Positions 25,886 to 33,519 of a stretch of 64,000 nt of DNA are shown here, piece by piece; the first letter of the stretch is position 1; each line of letters starts with the position of its first letter. Source of the stretch: JAAEPI01 sp964352625 (lineage in GTDB: Bacteria > Bacteroidota > Bacteroidia > Cytophagales > Cyclobacteriaceae); contig CAYGSD010000011.1 of the NCBI GenBank assembly GCA_964352625.1, positions 1 to 64,000 on the forward strand, given 5' to 3'. Both the position numbers and the translations under genes were made by a program. The notes under the pieces were generated by a model. That model was not told where the DNA came from. It saw only the letters and a program-made list of their open reading frames with translations, and did no database searches.

Positions 25886-26038
25886 TCAATGATGGCTTAT
25901 GTACGTTCGGCATTTTTCTTTGGGCCCCACGTATAGAATTGTAGATCCCTTCTGCACCATCCAATCTTCACCAATTTCAGATCTTTTCAGTTTCAGTTTC
26001 GATTCGGTACTACTCGTAAAAAGTTTGCTTAAGTCCAT
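25886..26038 (-). CDS. Unannotated 50-residue ORF with its own promoter
   Basis: Reading the minus strand from ATG 26038 gives 50 residues beginning MDLSKLFTSSTESKLKLK, with a hydrophilic N-terminus, a central EDWMVQKGSTILYVG strand-like part and one Cys, ending TYISHH. It has no signal peptide or membrane helix. It lies in the only gap above 300 bases in the window (25809-26208), between an opposite-strand terminator and pyrE. A near-consensus promoter precedes it with a leader of roughly 50 bases. The family is not recognised. The remainder of the gap (26124-26208) shows nothing further. Confidence 0.5.
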   Translation of the reverse strand: MDLSKLFTSSTESKLKLKRSEIGEDWMVQKGSTILYVGPKEKCRTYISHH

Positions 26039-26090
26039 TTTTGCTGTTGGGTTTGTGTAAGATTAAATTGTATTTTGGTTAGATACAATA

Positions 26091-26123
26091 CAAATATAAT
26101 AAGACAGAATTCAAATAATCAAA
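26091..26123 (-). promoter_or_regulatory. Strong predicted promoter for the 50-residue ORF
   Basis: On the minus strand, TTTG (26123-26120), a 21-base spacer and TATATTTG (26098-26091): full matches to both Bacteroidota promoter elements. A second TTTG lies at 26115-26112. Confidence 0.65.
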
Positions 26124-26208
26124 TTAAATATACAAATAGTGCATATTTAAAACGATTGCGAAAATTCCACTTAGTGATATTGAAATCTGAAAATGAGAAG
26201 TAAGTGTC

Positions 26209-26844
26209 TTATCCCCAGTCTTGGGGCGACTCTCGCCAGTTGTTCAGCACCGATAATGTCTCTGCGCTAAAATTGCTGATAGAAAGGAGTGTAGGGTAGT
26301 CGCTAAGAATAGTTAGCTCTACGCCTGCCGATTTGAAGTTGTCAGCTGCAATTTGAAAGGCATAGCTGAATATAGCCATCATACCAAGTACGTCAATGCC
26401 AGATGATCTTAAAGCCTCCACAGCAGAAAGTGAACTGCCGCCTGTAGAGACCAAGTCTTCAATTACAACTACTTTCTGGCCTTCAATAACCTTCCCTTCA
26501 ATCTGATTGCTTAACCCATGTCCTTTTGATTTGGATCGTACATAGATAAAGGGGAGGTTTAGTTCATCCGCTACAAGTGCTCCTTGTGGTATTCCGGCGG
26601 TGGCTACACCAGCAATCGCCTCTGCATCCGGATGAATTTCTTTGATTGCACTTGCCAGAGCCTGTTTGATTTTCAATCTAGCTTCTGGAAAAGACAGACT
26701 GATTCTATTATCGCAGTAAATGGGTGACTTCCATCCGGATGCCCATGTGAAAGGATCGTGCGGACGAAGCTTAATGGCCTCAACATCCAGTAAGAGTTGT
26801 GCGATTTCCTCAGAAAGACCTTGGTCTAGTTTGGTGATGCTCAT
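26209..26844 (-). CDS. pyrE: Orotate phosphoribosyltransferase
   Basis: 211 residues. The phosphoribosyltransferase PRPP signature VVVIEDLVSTGGSSLSAVEAL is present at about residues 126-146, and IYVRSKSKGHGLSNQIEG (about 94-111) is the flexible catalytic loop of OPRTases. It forms orotidine 5'-phosphate from orotate and PRPP in de novo pyrimidine synthesis. Length is normal. The start ATG (26844) is only four bases from a perfect -7 element, so the mRNA may be leaderless. It is divergent from the permease gene. Confidence 0.95.
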   Translation of the reverse strand: MSITKLDQGLSEEIAQLLLDVEAIKLRPHDPFTWASGWKSPIYCDNRISLSFPEARLKIKQALASAIKEIHPDAEAIAGVATAGIPQGALVADELNLPFIYVRSKSKGHGLSNQIEGKVIEGQKVVVIEDLVSTGGSSLSAVEALRSSGIDVLGMMAIFSYAFQIAADNFKSAGVELTILSDYPTLLSISNFSAETLSVLNNWRESPQDWG

Positions 26845-26848
26845 GCTG

Positions 26849-26856
26849 CAAATTTA
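26849..26856 (-). promoter_or_regulatory. -7 element for pyrE
   Basis: On the minus strand TAAATTTG (26856-26849) matches TAnnTTTG exactly and sits four bases before the ATG. No convincing -33 element was found about 20 bases upstream. If used, transcription would start at or very near the start codon. Confidence 0.45.
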
Positions 26857-26895
26857 TCTAAAAATCTACCTGACTATGAAGTGCTTTTGGTAAGC

Positions 26896-26903
26896 TACTT
26901 TTG
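26896..26903 (+). promoter_or_regulatory. -7 element for the LolC/E-type permease
   Basis: TACTTTTG (26896-26903), an exact TAnnTTTG, seven bases before the ATG at 26911. It is 39 bases from the divergent pyrE -7 element. No clear -33 element was seen. The predicted leader is at most a few bases. Confidence 0.45.
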
Positions 26904-26910
26904 TCCATTC

Positions 26911-28128
26911 ATGAATCTCTCACTTTTCATTTCGCGACGAATTGCCAGAAGTAAGGATGGGTCATTTTCATCTACCATTCATCGAATTGCCGTAATCAGT
27001 ATTTCGATGAGTCTGGCTGCTTTGATAGTGGCATTCTTCGTCTTATTTGGCTTCAAGAAAGAGATCAAAAGCAAGGTGTACAACCTCAGCGGTCATTTGA
27101 CGGTCAATAAATATGCACTTTCTACCTCCTTCGAAGAATCCACCATTGTGGTTGAACCAGGACTGATTGATCAATTAAATGAACATGATGAAATCCAGAG
27201 AGTTCAAAAATTTATATTGAAGGCTGGCTTGTTCAAAACTCAGGAGGAAGTGCAGGGAGTGATCATTAAGGGCGTTGGGGCGGACTTTGATACCACAGCT
27301 TTTAATCCTCAAATGGTCGAAGGACATTTCCCTGTCGTGGGGGGCGATGGTTATTCTACTGACGTGGCTATTAGCCTCTATATGTCACGTCTTTTGAGGT
27401 TGTCGATAGGAGATAAGGTAACCTTGTTTTTTGCTCAGCAACCTCCTCGGTACAGGCGGATCACCGTAACCGGAATTTACACCACAGGGATGGAAGAATT
27501 TGACGAACGCATTGTGTTTGGTGATATTGAAATGCTTCGGCGAATCAATGATTGGGGGCCAGATCGGGTGAATGGTATCGAGGTGTTTCTTAACGATGAA
27601 TCCAAAATGGAGGCAGTGGAGGATGATTTGTTCGATACACTTGGAGTAGACTTGAACGTGATCACGGCTGCTCGTCAATATCCGCAAATCTTTGAATGGC
27701 TGGAGCTTCTGAATAGAAATGTCCTTATTCTACTAATTATAGTAGTAGTAGTGGCCGCTTTGGGGATGGTCTCTATGGTGTTGATTCTCATCATGGAACG
27801 AACCCGAATGATTGGAATGATGAAGGCGCTGGGTGCTCAGGACGATCAACTAAGAACCGTGTTTTTTTATTCAGGATTAGACCTAATCGTGAAAGGATTG
27901 CTAATTGGAAATGCCATTGGGCTTTTGCTTTGTTGGCTCCAGTTCCAATTCCAGTTAATTCCCCTTGATGTCACAAATTACTACATGCACTTTGTTCCGA
28001 TCTCTTTTGATTGGATTACCCTGATTGGCTTAAACCTGATGATGGTGCTTTTGGTAGGCCTGACTCTTTTTATTCCGGTGCAGGTGGTGTCAGGAGTGCG
28101 GCCGGTTCAGGCCATTCGCTTCGACTAG
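26911..28128 (+). CDS. FtsX/LolC-E-type ABC transporter permease
   Basis: 405 residues from ATG 26911; the longer reading starts with a GTG before the -7 element. One transmembrane helix near the N-terminus (about 30-50), a large periplasmic domain (about 55-265), then three helices (about 273-300, 322-345, 363-392) and a conserved end (PVQVVSGVRPVQAIRFD). This is the topology of LolC/LolE, which extract lipoproteins from the inner membrane, and related MacB-type permeases. No ATPase gene is adjacent, so the partner lies elsewhere. Whether it moves lipoproteins is inferred from the family. Confidence 0.85.
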   Translation: MNLSLFISRRIARSKDGSFSSTIHRIAVISISMSLAALIVAFFVLFGFKKEIKSKVYNLSGHLTVNKYALSTSFEESTIVVEPGLIDQLNEHDEIQRVQKFILKAGLFKTQEEVQGVIIKGVGADFDTTAFNPQMVEGHFPVVGGDGYSTDVAISLYMSRLLRLSIGDKVTLFFAQQPPRYRRITVTGIYTTGMEEFDERIVFGDIEMLRRINDWGPDRVNGIEVFLNDESKMEAVEDDLFDTLGVDLNVITAARQYPQIFEWLELLNRNVLILLIIVVVVAALGMVSMVLILIMERTRMIGMMKALGAQDDQLRTVFFYSGLDLIVKGLLIGNAIGLLLCWLQFQFQLIPLDVTNYYMHFVPISFDWITLIGLNLMMVLLVGLTLFIPVQVVSGVRPVQAIRFD

Positions 28129-28865
28129 CCAGCCGTGGACGGTTCGTATTTCTTGAACCAACTTTCGATTTTCATTTGGATCACTCCAAAAATCGCTTCT
28201 TTGAAAATACCCGCCGACATTTTGGATTTTCCTCTTGTACGGTCAGTAAAAATGATTGGTACCTCAGCGATTTGGAAACCATGCTTCCACGAGAGAAACT
28301 TCATTTCTATCTGGAACGCATAACCGATGAAACGAATTTTTTCTAAACTAATCGTTTCCAAAACTTCCCTTTTGTAACATTTGAAACCTGCGGTGGCATC
28401 TCGGAAAGGCATACCTGTAATAACGCGCACATACCAACTCGCGAAATAGGACATCAGCACGCGACCCATAGGCCAGTTTACCACATTTACTCCCGTCACA
28501 TAGCGTGACCCAATGGCCATATCCGCCCCATCCTTACAGGCTTTCTCTAAAGTCAACAAGTCTTTTGGGTTGTGAGAGAAGTCAGCATCCATTTCGAAAA
28601 TGTAGTCATAGCCTTTTTCCAAGGCGAACCTAAATCCCGTGATGTAGGCAGTACCCAATCCCAGCTTACCTTGTCGCTCCAAAAGATGAAGCCGTTCGCT
28701 CTTAGCGCTTTGAAGTTCTTTCACTTTATCAGCAGTTCCGTCAGGGGAATTATCGTCCACCACTAGCACATGAAAATGCTCAGGCAGTTTCATCACCTCA
28801 CCTATGATATCGGAGATGTTTTCGATCTCATTGAAGGTAGGAATTATGACTAGACTTTTTGACAC
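28125..28865 (-). CDS. Polyprenol-phosphate mannosyltransferase-like GT2 glycosyltransferase
   Basis: 246 residues of the GT2 DPM1-like group. VIIPTFNEIENI (about 6-17) and VVDDNSPDGTAD (about 35-46) are the nucleotide-sugar binding motifs, with the metal-binding FEMDADFSHNP at about 90-100 and SRYVTG further on. The family transfers mannose or glucose from GDP/UDP-sugars to polyprenol phosphate on the cytoplasmic face of the membrane. There is no transmembrane domain, as in the short DPM1 type. It starts at GTG 28865; no ATG lies near the family N-terminus. It converges with the permease gene (four-base overlap of ends). Confidence 0.87.
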   Translation of the reverse strand: MSKSLVIIPTFNEIENISDIIGEVMKLPEHFHVLVVDDNSPDGTADKVKELQSAKSERLHLLERQGKLGLGTAYITGFRFALEKGYDYIFEMDADFSHNPKDLLTLEKACKDGADMAIGSRYVTGVNVVNWPMGRVLMSYFASWYVRVITGMPFRDATAGFKCYKREVLETISLEKIRFIGYAFQIEMKFLSWKHGFQIAEVPIIFTDRTRGKSKMSAGIFKEAIFGVIQMKIESWFKKYEPSTAG

Positions 28866-28927
28866 GTTGGTTAGTTGACTGATATTCGCTGCTAAGTTAA
28901 CACCCTGATAAAACTAGACCCTATCAA

Positions 28928-29452
28928 ATGAATAAAGCCGTATTCCTGGATAGAGATGGAATCCTCAACGTAGAGCGTGGGGATTATGTTTGGACACTTG
29001 AGGATTTCAAAATTGTCCCGGGGATCATCGAGGTTCTCAAAGAATTGAAAGCAAAAGGATTTTTGCTAATAGTGGTGACGAATCAAGCAGGAATTACCAA
29101 AGGAAGATATACTAGAGAGGATATGCAGGTTTGCCACGACTATTTCCAAAAAAAATCTGGAGAGCTTATTGATCACTTTTACTATGCGGCAGGACATCCA
29201 TCAGTTTCTGAGAGTCTTCTCCGAAAGCCGGATTCTCTCATGTGGGAAAAAGCCATGGCCAAATTCAATATCGACCCAAAACAATCGTGGATGGTGGGTG
29301 ACAAGGAGCGTGATCTGATTCCAGCCAAGAAGTTTGGCATCAAAACGATCCGTGTTTTTATTGAGGGTTTTTACGAAGAAGAGGAGAAAACAATGGGGGA
29401 CTATGGGGTGAAGGATGTGAGGGAACTAGCAGGAATAATCCTAAATTCCTGA
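28928..29452 (+). CDS. HAD-IIIA phosphatase, GmhB/HisB-N-like, without zinc cysteines
   Basis: 174 residues. HAD motif I is FLDRDGILN (6-14), motif II VVTNQAG (about 49-55), and motif III/IV GDKERDLIPAKK. This is the D,D-heptose 1,7-bisphosphate phosphatase (GmhB) subfamily. The zinc loop of GmhB (C-x-H...C-x-C) is replaced by a stretch AAGHPSVSESLLRKP with no Cys, so the protein does not bind the structural zinc. Substrate may be a heptose bisphosphate or another sugar phosphate. It lies divergent from the glycosyltransferase and one base upstream of a lipoprotein gene. Confidence 0.82.
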   Translation: MNKAVFLDRDGILNVERGDYVWTLEDFKIVPGIIEVLKELKAKGFLLIVVTNQAGITKGRYTREDMQVCHDYFQKKSGELIDHFYYAAGHPSVSESLLRKPDSLMWEKAMAKFNIDPKQSWMVGDKERDLIPAKKFGIKTIRVFIEGFYEEEEKTMGDYGVKDVRELAGIILNS

Positions 29453-29453
29453 C

Positions 29454-30158
29454 ATGTTGAAGATTCAGCGAATTTTCATTTTTAGTTTATCTGGATTGCT
29501 TTTTTATGCTTGCCAATCCAGCTCATATCTTCCAAGCGATTTTATGGAGTTTGAGAAGAATGAATATAATATTAGTGTTCTGAACCTTAAGAAAGATGAA
29601 TTTTATTTAATTCCACAATTGGTTGAATTTGTTCTTCAAGAAGGGGTCAAGTGTGTTATAATTAGTAATTCTGTGTTAATTGACAGTGTGAGTTATACGT
29701 TTCAATCAGACAAAGTGATCTTTCTTGATAAAATTCCAGAAACGAGATCGTGTAAGATTGAACCTTCAGAATATCCATTAGCCTGTTCATTCGATTTTAA
29801 AAATCCAGATAATTCTTACTGTATTGCAGCCAAAGCTGCACTTTTAGTGCGCCCAGAAGTTAGTAAGCATTTTAGTTCATTCAAGGAGCCGATAAAAATC
29901 TCCTATTTTGATGGCGAGGGTGGTCATTATATTGAACTTGAAGATGTTCAGGATTATCTTTTCAGTAATGATGTCATGATTATTACTGATTACCAATCGG
30001 AGACTTCATACTACACCCCACAATGGTATTATCGTTCCGATATTCGAGAAAGTGACAAGAGTAAACCCCATTCTCCAGACATGAAGTCATCAGTATTGTT
30101 AGCCAATATGATAAACACCTTAGTTTTACTAGATCCTGAGAAATGGAAGCTTGATTAA
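29454..30158 (+). CDS. Hypothetical lipoprotein
   Basis: 234 residues with signal peptide and lipobox (MLKIQRIFIFSLSGLLFYAC; Cys20). The mature protein is a mix of strands and helices, with no domain that I recognise. It begins one base after the phosphatase stop codon, so the two are probably cotranscribed. It converges with the decarboxylase gene. Base use seems more AT-rich than in the neighbours on inspection (not computed), which may mean lower expression or recent acquisition. Confidence 0.65.
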   Translation: MLKIQRIFIFSLSGLLFYACQSSSYLPSDFMEFEKNEYNISVLNLKKDEFYLIPQLVEFVLQEGVKCVIISNSVLIDSVSYTFQSDKVIFLDKIPETRSCKIEPSEYPLACSFDFKNPDNSYCIAAKAALLVRPEVSKHFSSFKEPIKISYFDGEGGHYIELEDVQDYLFSNDVMIITDYQSETSYYTPQWYYRSDIRESDKSKPHSPDMKSSVLLANMINTLVLLDPEKWKLD

Positions 30159-30165
30159 AGTCCGA

Positions 30166-31557
30166 TCACTCATACCCCAAAATCCTCATCATAGACTCGC
30201 TAGTCTGTTCTTCAGCAAAAAGCTCCGATTGAAGATTGCCATCCTTGTCTTTTTTGATGAGCACATGTTTGGGAGCTGGGATCAAGCAATGCTGAATGCC
30301 ACCATATCCACCTAGAGATTCCTGGTAAGCGCCATTGTGAAAAAAGCCGAAGTATAGCTCCTCATTTTCCTTTTTCATCGGTAAGAAGACCTCTGTGAGG
30401 TGTGCTTCCGAGTCGTAGTAATCCATGCTATCACACGTCAATCCGCCGATATTCACTTTATGGAAACGATTATCCCAGTGATTGATTGGCAGCAAAATAA
30501 ATTTCTCATTTAAGCCCCACACATCTGGCATATGAGTGATGAACGAGCCATCCATCATGTACCAAAGCTCCTTATCGTTCTGTAGTTTTTCGTCTAGTAC
30601 GGAATAAAGTGTTGCTCCGCTCTCACCAACAGTAAAACTTCCAAACTCAGTGAAAATATTCGGAACGGGCACATGGTTTTTCTTACAAATCCATTGGATG
30701 TTTTCTACGATCTGCTCCACCATGTATTCATAATCGTATTCGAAATGCAGTGAGTTCTTGATTGGGAAACCACCGCCAATGTCGATCGAGTCCAACTCAG
30801 GACAGATTTTCTTCAGCTTACAATACATGTACACGAATCGGCTCAGCTCGCTCCAATAATAGGCCGTGTCCTTGATGCCCGTATTGATGAAATAGTGAAG
30901 CATCTTCAGCTTAGCATGAGGATGATTCTGAATCCGCTCTTTGTAGAGGTCCATTACGTCATCGTAGCGAATGCCCAGTCGTGAAGTATAGAAAGCGAAG
31001 TTGGGTTCCTCATCTGCGGCAAGGCGAATCCCCAAGTTGAAGTCGCCTTTCACATGCTCGTCATAGTAATTGAGCTCGTTAAGGTTATCGAGAATGGGGG
31101 TGCAATTCTTGAATCCATCGTTGATCAACTCACTTAAATACTGCAGATAAAGAGGCCGCTTGAAGCCATTGCAAATGATGAAGTGGTCTTTTGTGAGCTT
31201 TCCTTTTTTGTGGAGGCTTCTTACCAATGGGATATCAAAAGCTGAGGACGTTTCCACGTGCGCGCCATTGGCCAAAGTTTCTTCCAGAACGAATCTGAAA
31301 TGAGAGGACTTGGTGCAATAGCAATAGGTGTAAGAAGCTTCGTAGTTGAATTTCTTCATTGCCTTTGCAAAAAGCTCCTGAGCATATCGAATGTTATTTC
31401 CAATCTTAGGTTGATAGGTCAGTCTAAGTGGCGTACCGTACGTATTGATTATTTCCTGAAGATTAACATCATGAAAATGAAGCTGATTATTCTTCACAGA
31501 AAATTCCTTGGTTGGAAAATCAAAAGTTTGATCAATTAAGTCGCGGTACGTTTTCAT
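30166..31557 (-). CDS. speA: Arginine decarboxylase (alanine-racemase fold type)
   Basis: 463 residues of the fold-III PLP decarboxylase family (Orn/DAP/Arg decarboxylases). YTYCYCTKSSHFRF (77-88) carries the PLP lysine K83; IDIGGGFPIKNSL and FTEFGSFTVGESG are the glycine-rich phosphate-binding and C-terminal domain signatures. Bacteroidota annotate this shorter type as arginine decarboxylase, which makes agmatine for polyamine synthesis. It is divergent from the amidinotransferase/ctlX/argS/menA operon, which fits an arginine role. E. coli SpeA is longer. ATG at 31557. Confidence 0.85.
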   Translation of the reverse strand: MKTYRDLIDQTFDFPTKEFSVKNNQLHFHDVNLQEIINTYGTPLRLTYQPKIGNNIRYAQELFAKAMKKFNYEASYTYCYCTKSSHFRFVLEETLANGAHVETSSAFDIPLVRSLHKKGKLTKDHFIICNGFKRPLYLQYLSELINDGFKNCTPILDNLNELNYYDEHVKGDFNLGIRLAADEEPNFAFYTSRLGIRYDDVMDLYKERIQNHPHAKLKMLHYFINTGIKDTAYYWSELSRFVYMYCKLKKICPELDSIDIGGGFPIKNSLHFEYDYEYMVEQIVENIQWICKKNHVPVPNIFTEFGSFTVGESGATLYSVLDEKLQNDKELWYMMDGSFITHMPDVWGLNEKFILLPINHWDNRFHKVNIGGLTCDSMDYYDSEAHLTEVFLPMKKENEELYFGFFHNGAYQESLGGYGGIQHCLIPAPKHVLIKKDKDGNLQSELFAEEQTSESMMRILGYE

Positions 31558-31636
31558 CTAACAGTCAAAAGAAAGCTGCAAGTAAGGATGAAAAATCGAA
31601 ATTGGAAAAAGCATTTCTAACTCATTTTATAAAGGT

Positions 31637-31644
31637 TAATTTTG
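31637..31644 (+). promoter_or_regulatory. -7 element for the amidinotransferase operon
   Basis: TAATTTTG (31637-31644) matches TAnnTTTG and lies 17 bases before the ATG at 31662. A weak TTTC stands about 20 bases upstream (31614-31617) in place of TTTG. Confidence 0.45.
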
Positions 31645-31661
31645 CGCCTTTGAATTACAGC

Positions 31662-32576
31662 ATGATCCCAATAAAAATTCTTGACGAAACTGCCCCCCTG
31701 CAGGAAGTCATATTAGGCACGGCAGAGAGTATGGGTGGCACTCCGACCATGGAGACTACCTATGACCCAAAATCAAGAGAGCATTTGAAAGCTGGAACTT
31801 TCCCAATAGAGTCTGATTTGAGACTGGAAATGGATGAAGTAGCGAAGGTGCTGGAAAAGCACGGTGTGAAAGTTTGGCGACCAAAAGTCATTGGAGATTA
31901 CAATCAGATTTTCAGTCGAGATATTGCAGTGGTCATAGAGGATGTGTTGGTGGTTCCTTGCGTGACCGAATTGCGGAAGAAAGAATCGGATGGCATTCAG
32001 CATATTATTGACAATGTCGAAAAAGTATTGCTGCCGGATGAGCACGAGCGAATGGAGGGCGGGGACATCATGCCTTGGAACGGCCACCTGTTTGTAGGGT
32101 ACTCCGAGGATGATGATTTTGAAAAATATTTAACTGCTCGAACCAATCGTCATGGAGTCGAATTCTTGCGAAAGTCATTCCCCAATTGGAAGGTGAGAGC
32201 TTTTGAATTGAAGAAATCTGATGAAAATCCAAGAGACAATGCACTCCATCTGGATTGCTGTTTTCAACCGGTCGGTAAAGACAAGGCAGTCATCTATTCT
32301 GGTGGCTTTAAGCACACCGAAGATGTAGATTTTCTGATTGAATTTTTCGGTAGAGAAAATGTGTTTGAAATTTCAAGAGACGAGATGTACGAGATGAATT
32401 CGAATTTCTTCTCCATTAGCCCTGAGGTGGTGATTTCGGACGGCAGCTTCACAAGACTGAACGAACAGTTCGAAAAATGGGGATTGACCGTGGAAAAAGT
32501 AAAATACCGAGAAGTTGCAAAAATGGAAGGATTACTAAGATGTACGACAATGCCGCTAAGAAGAAGCTATGAGTAA
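31662..32576 (+). CDS. Amidinotransferase / arginine deiminase-superfamily protein
   Basis: 304 residues from ATG 31662; an upstream in-frame extension runs into the divergent speA gene and is rejected. The guanidine-modifying superfamily is shown by the EGGD-type acid site MEGGDI (131-136), LHLDCCF (195-201, His196) and catalytic Cys294 in LLRCTTMPLRR. The latter resembles amidinotransferases more than classical arginine deiminases. Likely substrates are arginine or agmatine. It is the first gene of a four-gene run; its end overlaps ctlX by eight bases. The exact reaction is uncertain. Confidence 0.8.
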   Translation: MIPIKILDETAPLQEVILGTAESMGGTPTMETTYDPKSREHLKAGTFPIESDLRLEMDEVAKVLEKHGVKVWRPKVIGDYNQIFSRDIAVVIEDVLVVPCVTELRKKESDGIQHIIDNVEKVLLPDEHERMEGGDIMPWNGHLFVGYSEDDDFEKYLTARTNRHGVEFLRKSFPNWKVRAFELKKSDENPRDNALHLDCCFQPVGKDKAVIYSGGFKHTEDVDFLIEFFGRENVFEISRDEMYEMNSNFFSISPEVVISDGSFTRLNEQFEKWGLTVEKVKYREVAKMEGLLRCTTMPLRRSYE

Positions 32577-33516
32577 TCAGATCACAAATACACTTTTTAT
32601 GGTTCGTCCGATTTCTTTCAGAAAGAATGAGCAGACGGCCGTTAATAATTTCTTTCAACAAGACATTGAAGGTGCATCCTCTGATGAAATCCAAGATAAG
32701 GCACTTGCTGAGTTTGATCTTTTCGTAGAAAAACTAAGAGCCAAATGCATCGAGGTTTACGTTTTCGATGACATGGAATCAGAGAAAACGCCCGATTCCA
32801 TTTTTCCCAACAATTGGATTTCCTTCCATGAAGACGGGACCGTGATCACCTACCCGATGTACGCTCAGAATAGGAGACTGGAAAGAAGAGAAGAAATAGT
32901 GGATAGCTTGTCCAGAGATTTTTTGGTGACGCGTCGGGAGAGCCTAACTGAGTGGGAAAAGCAAGGGCAATTTTTGGAGGGCACTGGAAGTATGATTTTG
33001 GATCGCACAAATAAAATTGTGTATGCGGCTATTTCTGAGCGAACGAATGAAAATGTGTTGGATATCTTCTGTGAAAAAACTGGATACCAAGCGGTGAAAT
33101 TCACGGCCTATCAGCAGGTTGGAGAAGACAGATTGCCAATCTATCATACCAACGTAATGATGGCTCTGGGTGAGGATTTTGCCATTCTGTGTACAGCGTG
33201 CATTGACGATGAAGTAGAGAGAGAGCGGGTAATCTTTTCTTTAAATACTACCGGAAAGGAAATTATTGAGATTAGCGAAGACCAGATGCACCAATTTGCA
33301 GGCAACATGCTTCAGGTAAGAAATGACCGAAACGAGCGATTTACCGTGATGTCACTGGCTGCTTACGAAAGCCTGACAAACGAACAGATCAAACAAATAG
33401 AAAGCTTTGGGCAAATTATTCACAGCCCAATCCCGACGATAGAGACACTTGGTGGCGGGGGAGTTCGGTGCATGATGGCCGAAGTTTTCCTACCAAAACA
33501 ATTAATTACCGACTGA
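32569..33516 (+). CDS. ctlX: CtlX-like citrulline/arginine hydrolase
   Basis: 315 residues of the arginine-deiminase-related CtlX group. FPNNW (79-83), EGTGSMILD (137-145), YHTNV (192-196, His193) and GGGGVRCMMAEVFLP (Cys301) are the family motifs and likely catalytic residues. CtlX in Francisella breaks down citrulline, releasing ornithine, CO2 and ammonia. Together with the amidinotransferase, argS and speA this points to arginine or citrulline metabolism. It overlaps the previous gene by eight bases and precedes argS by three. Confidence 0.88.
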   Translation: MSNQITNTLFMVRPISFRKNEQTAVNNFFQQDIEGASSDEIQDKALAEFDLFVEKLRAKCIEVYVFDDMESEKTPDSIFPNNWISFHEDGTVITYPMYAQNRRLERREEIVDSLSRDFLVTRRESLTEWEKQGQFLEGTGSMILDRTNKIVYAAISERTNENVLDIFCEKTGYQAVKFTAYQQVGEDRLPIYHTNVMMALGEDFAILCTACIDDEVERERVIFSLNTTGKEIIEISEDQMHQFAGNMLQVRNDRNERFTVMSLAAYESLTNEQIKQIESFGQIIHSPIPTIETLGGGGVRCMMAEVFLPKQLITD

Positions 33517-33519
33517 TCC

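Noticed and set aside
31512..31661. Upstream extension of the amidinotransferase ORF
   Set aside because: It overlaps the start of the divergent speA gene and crosses the predicted promoter; the family begins at ATG 31662.
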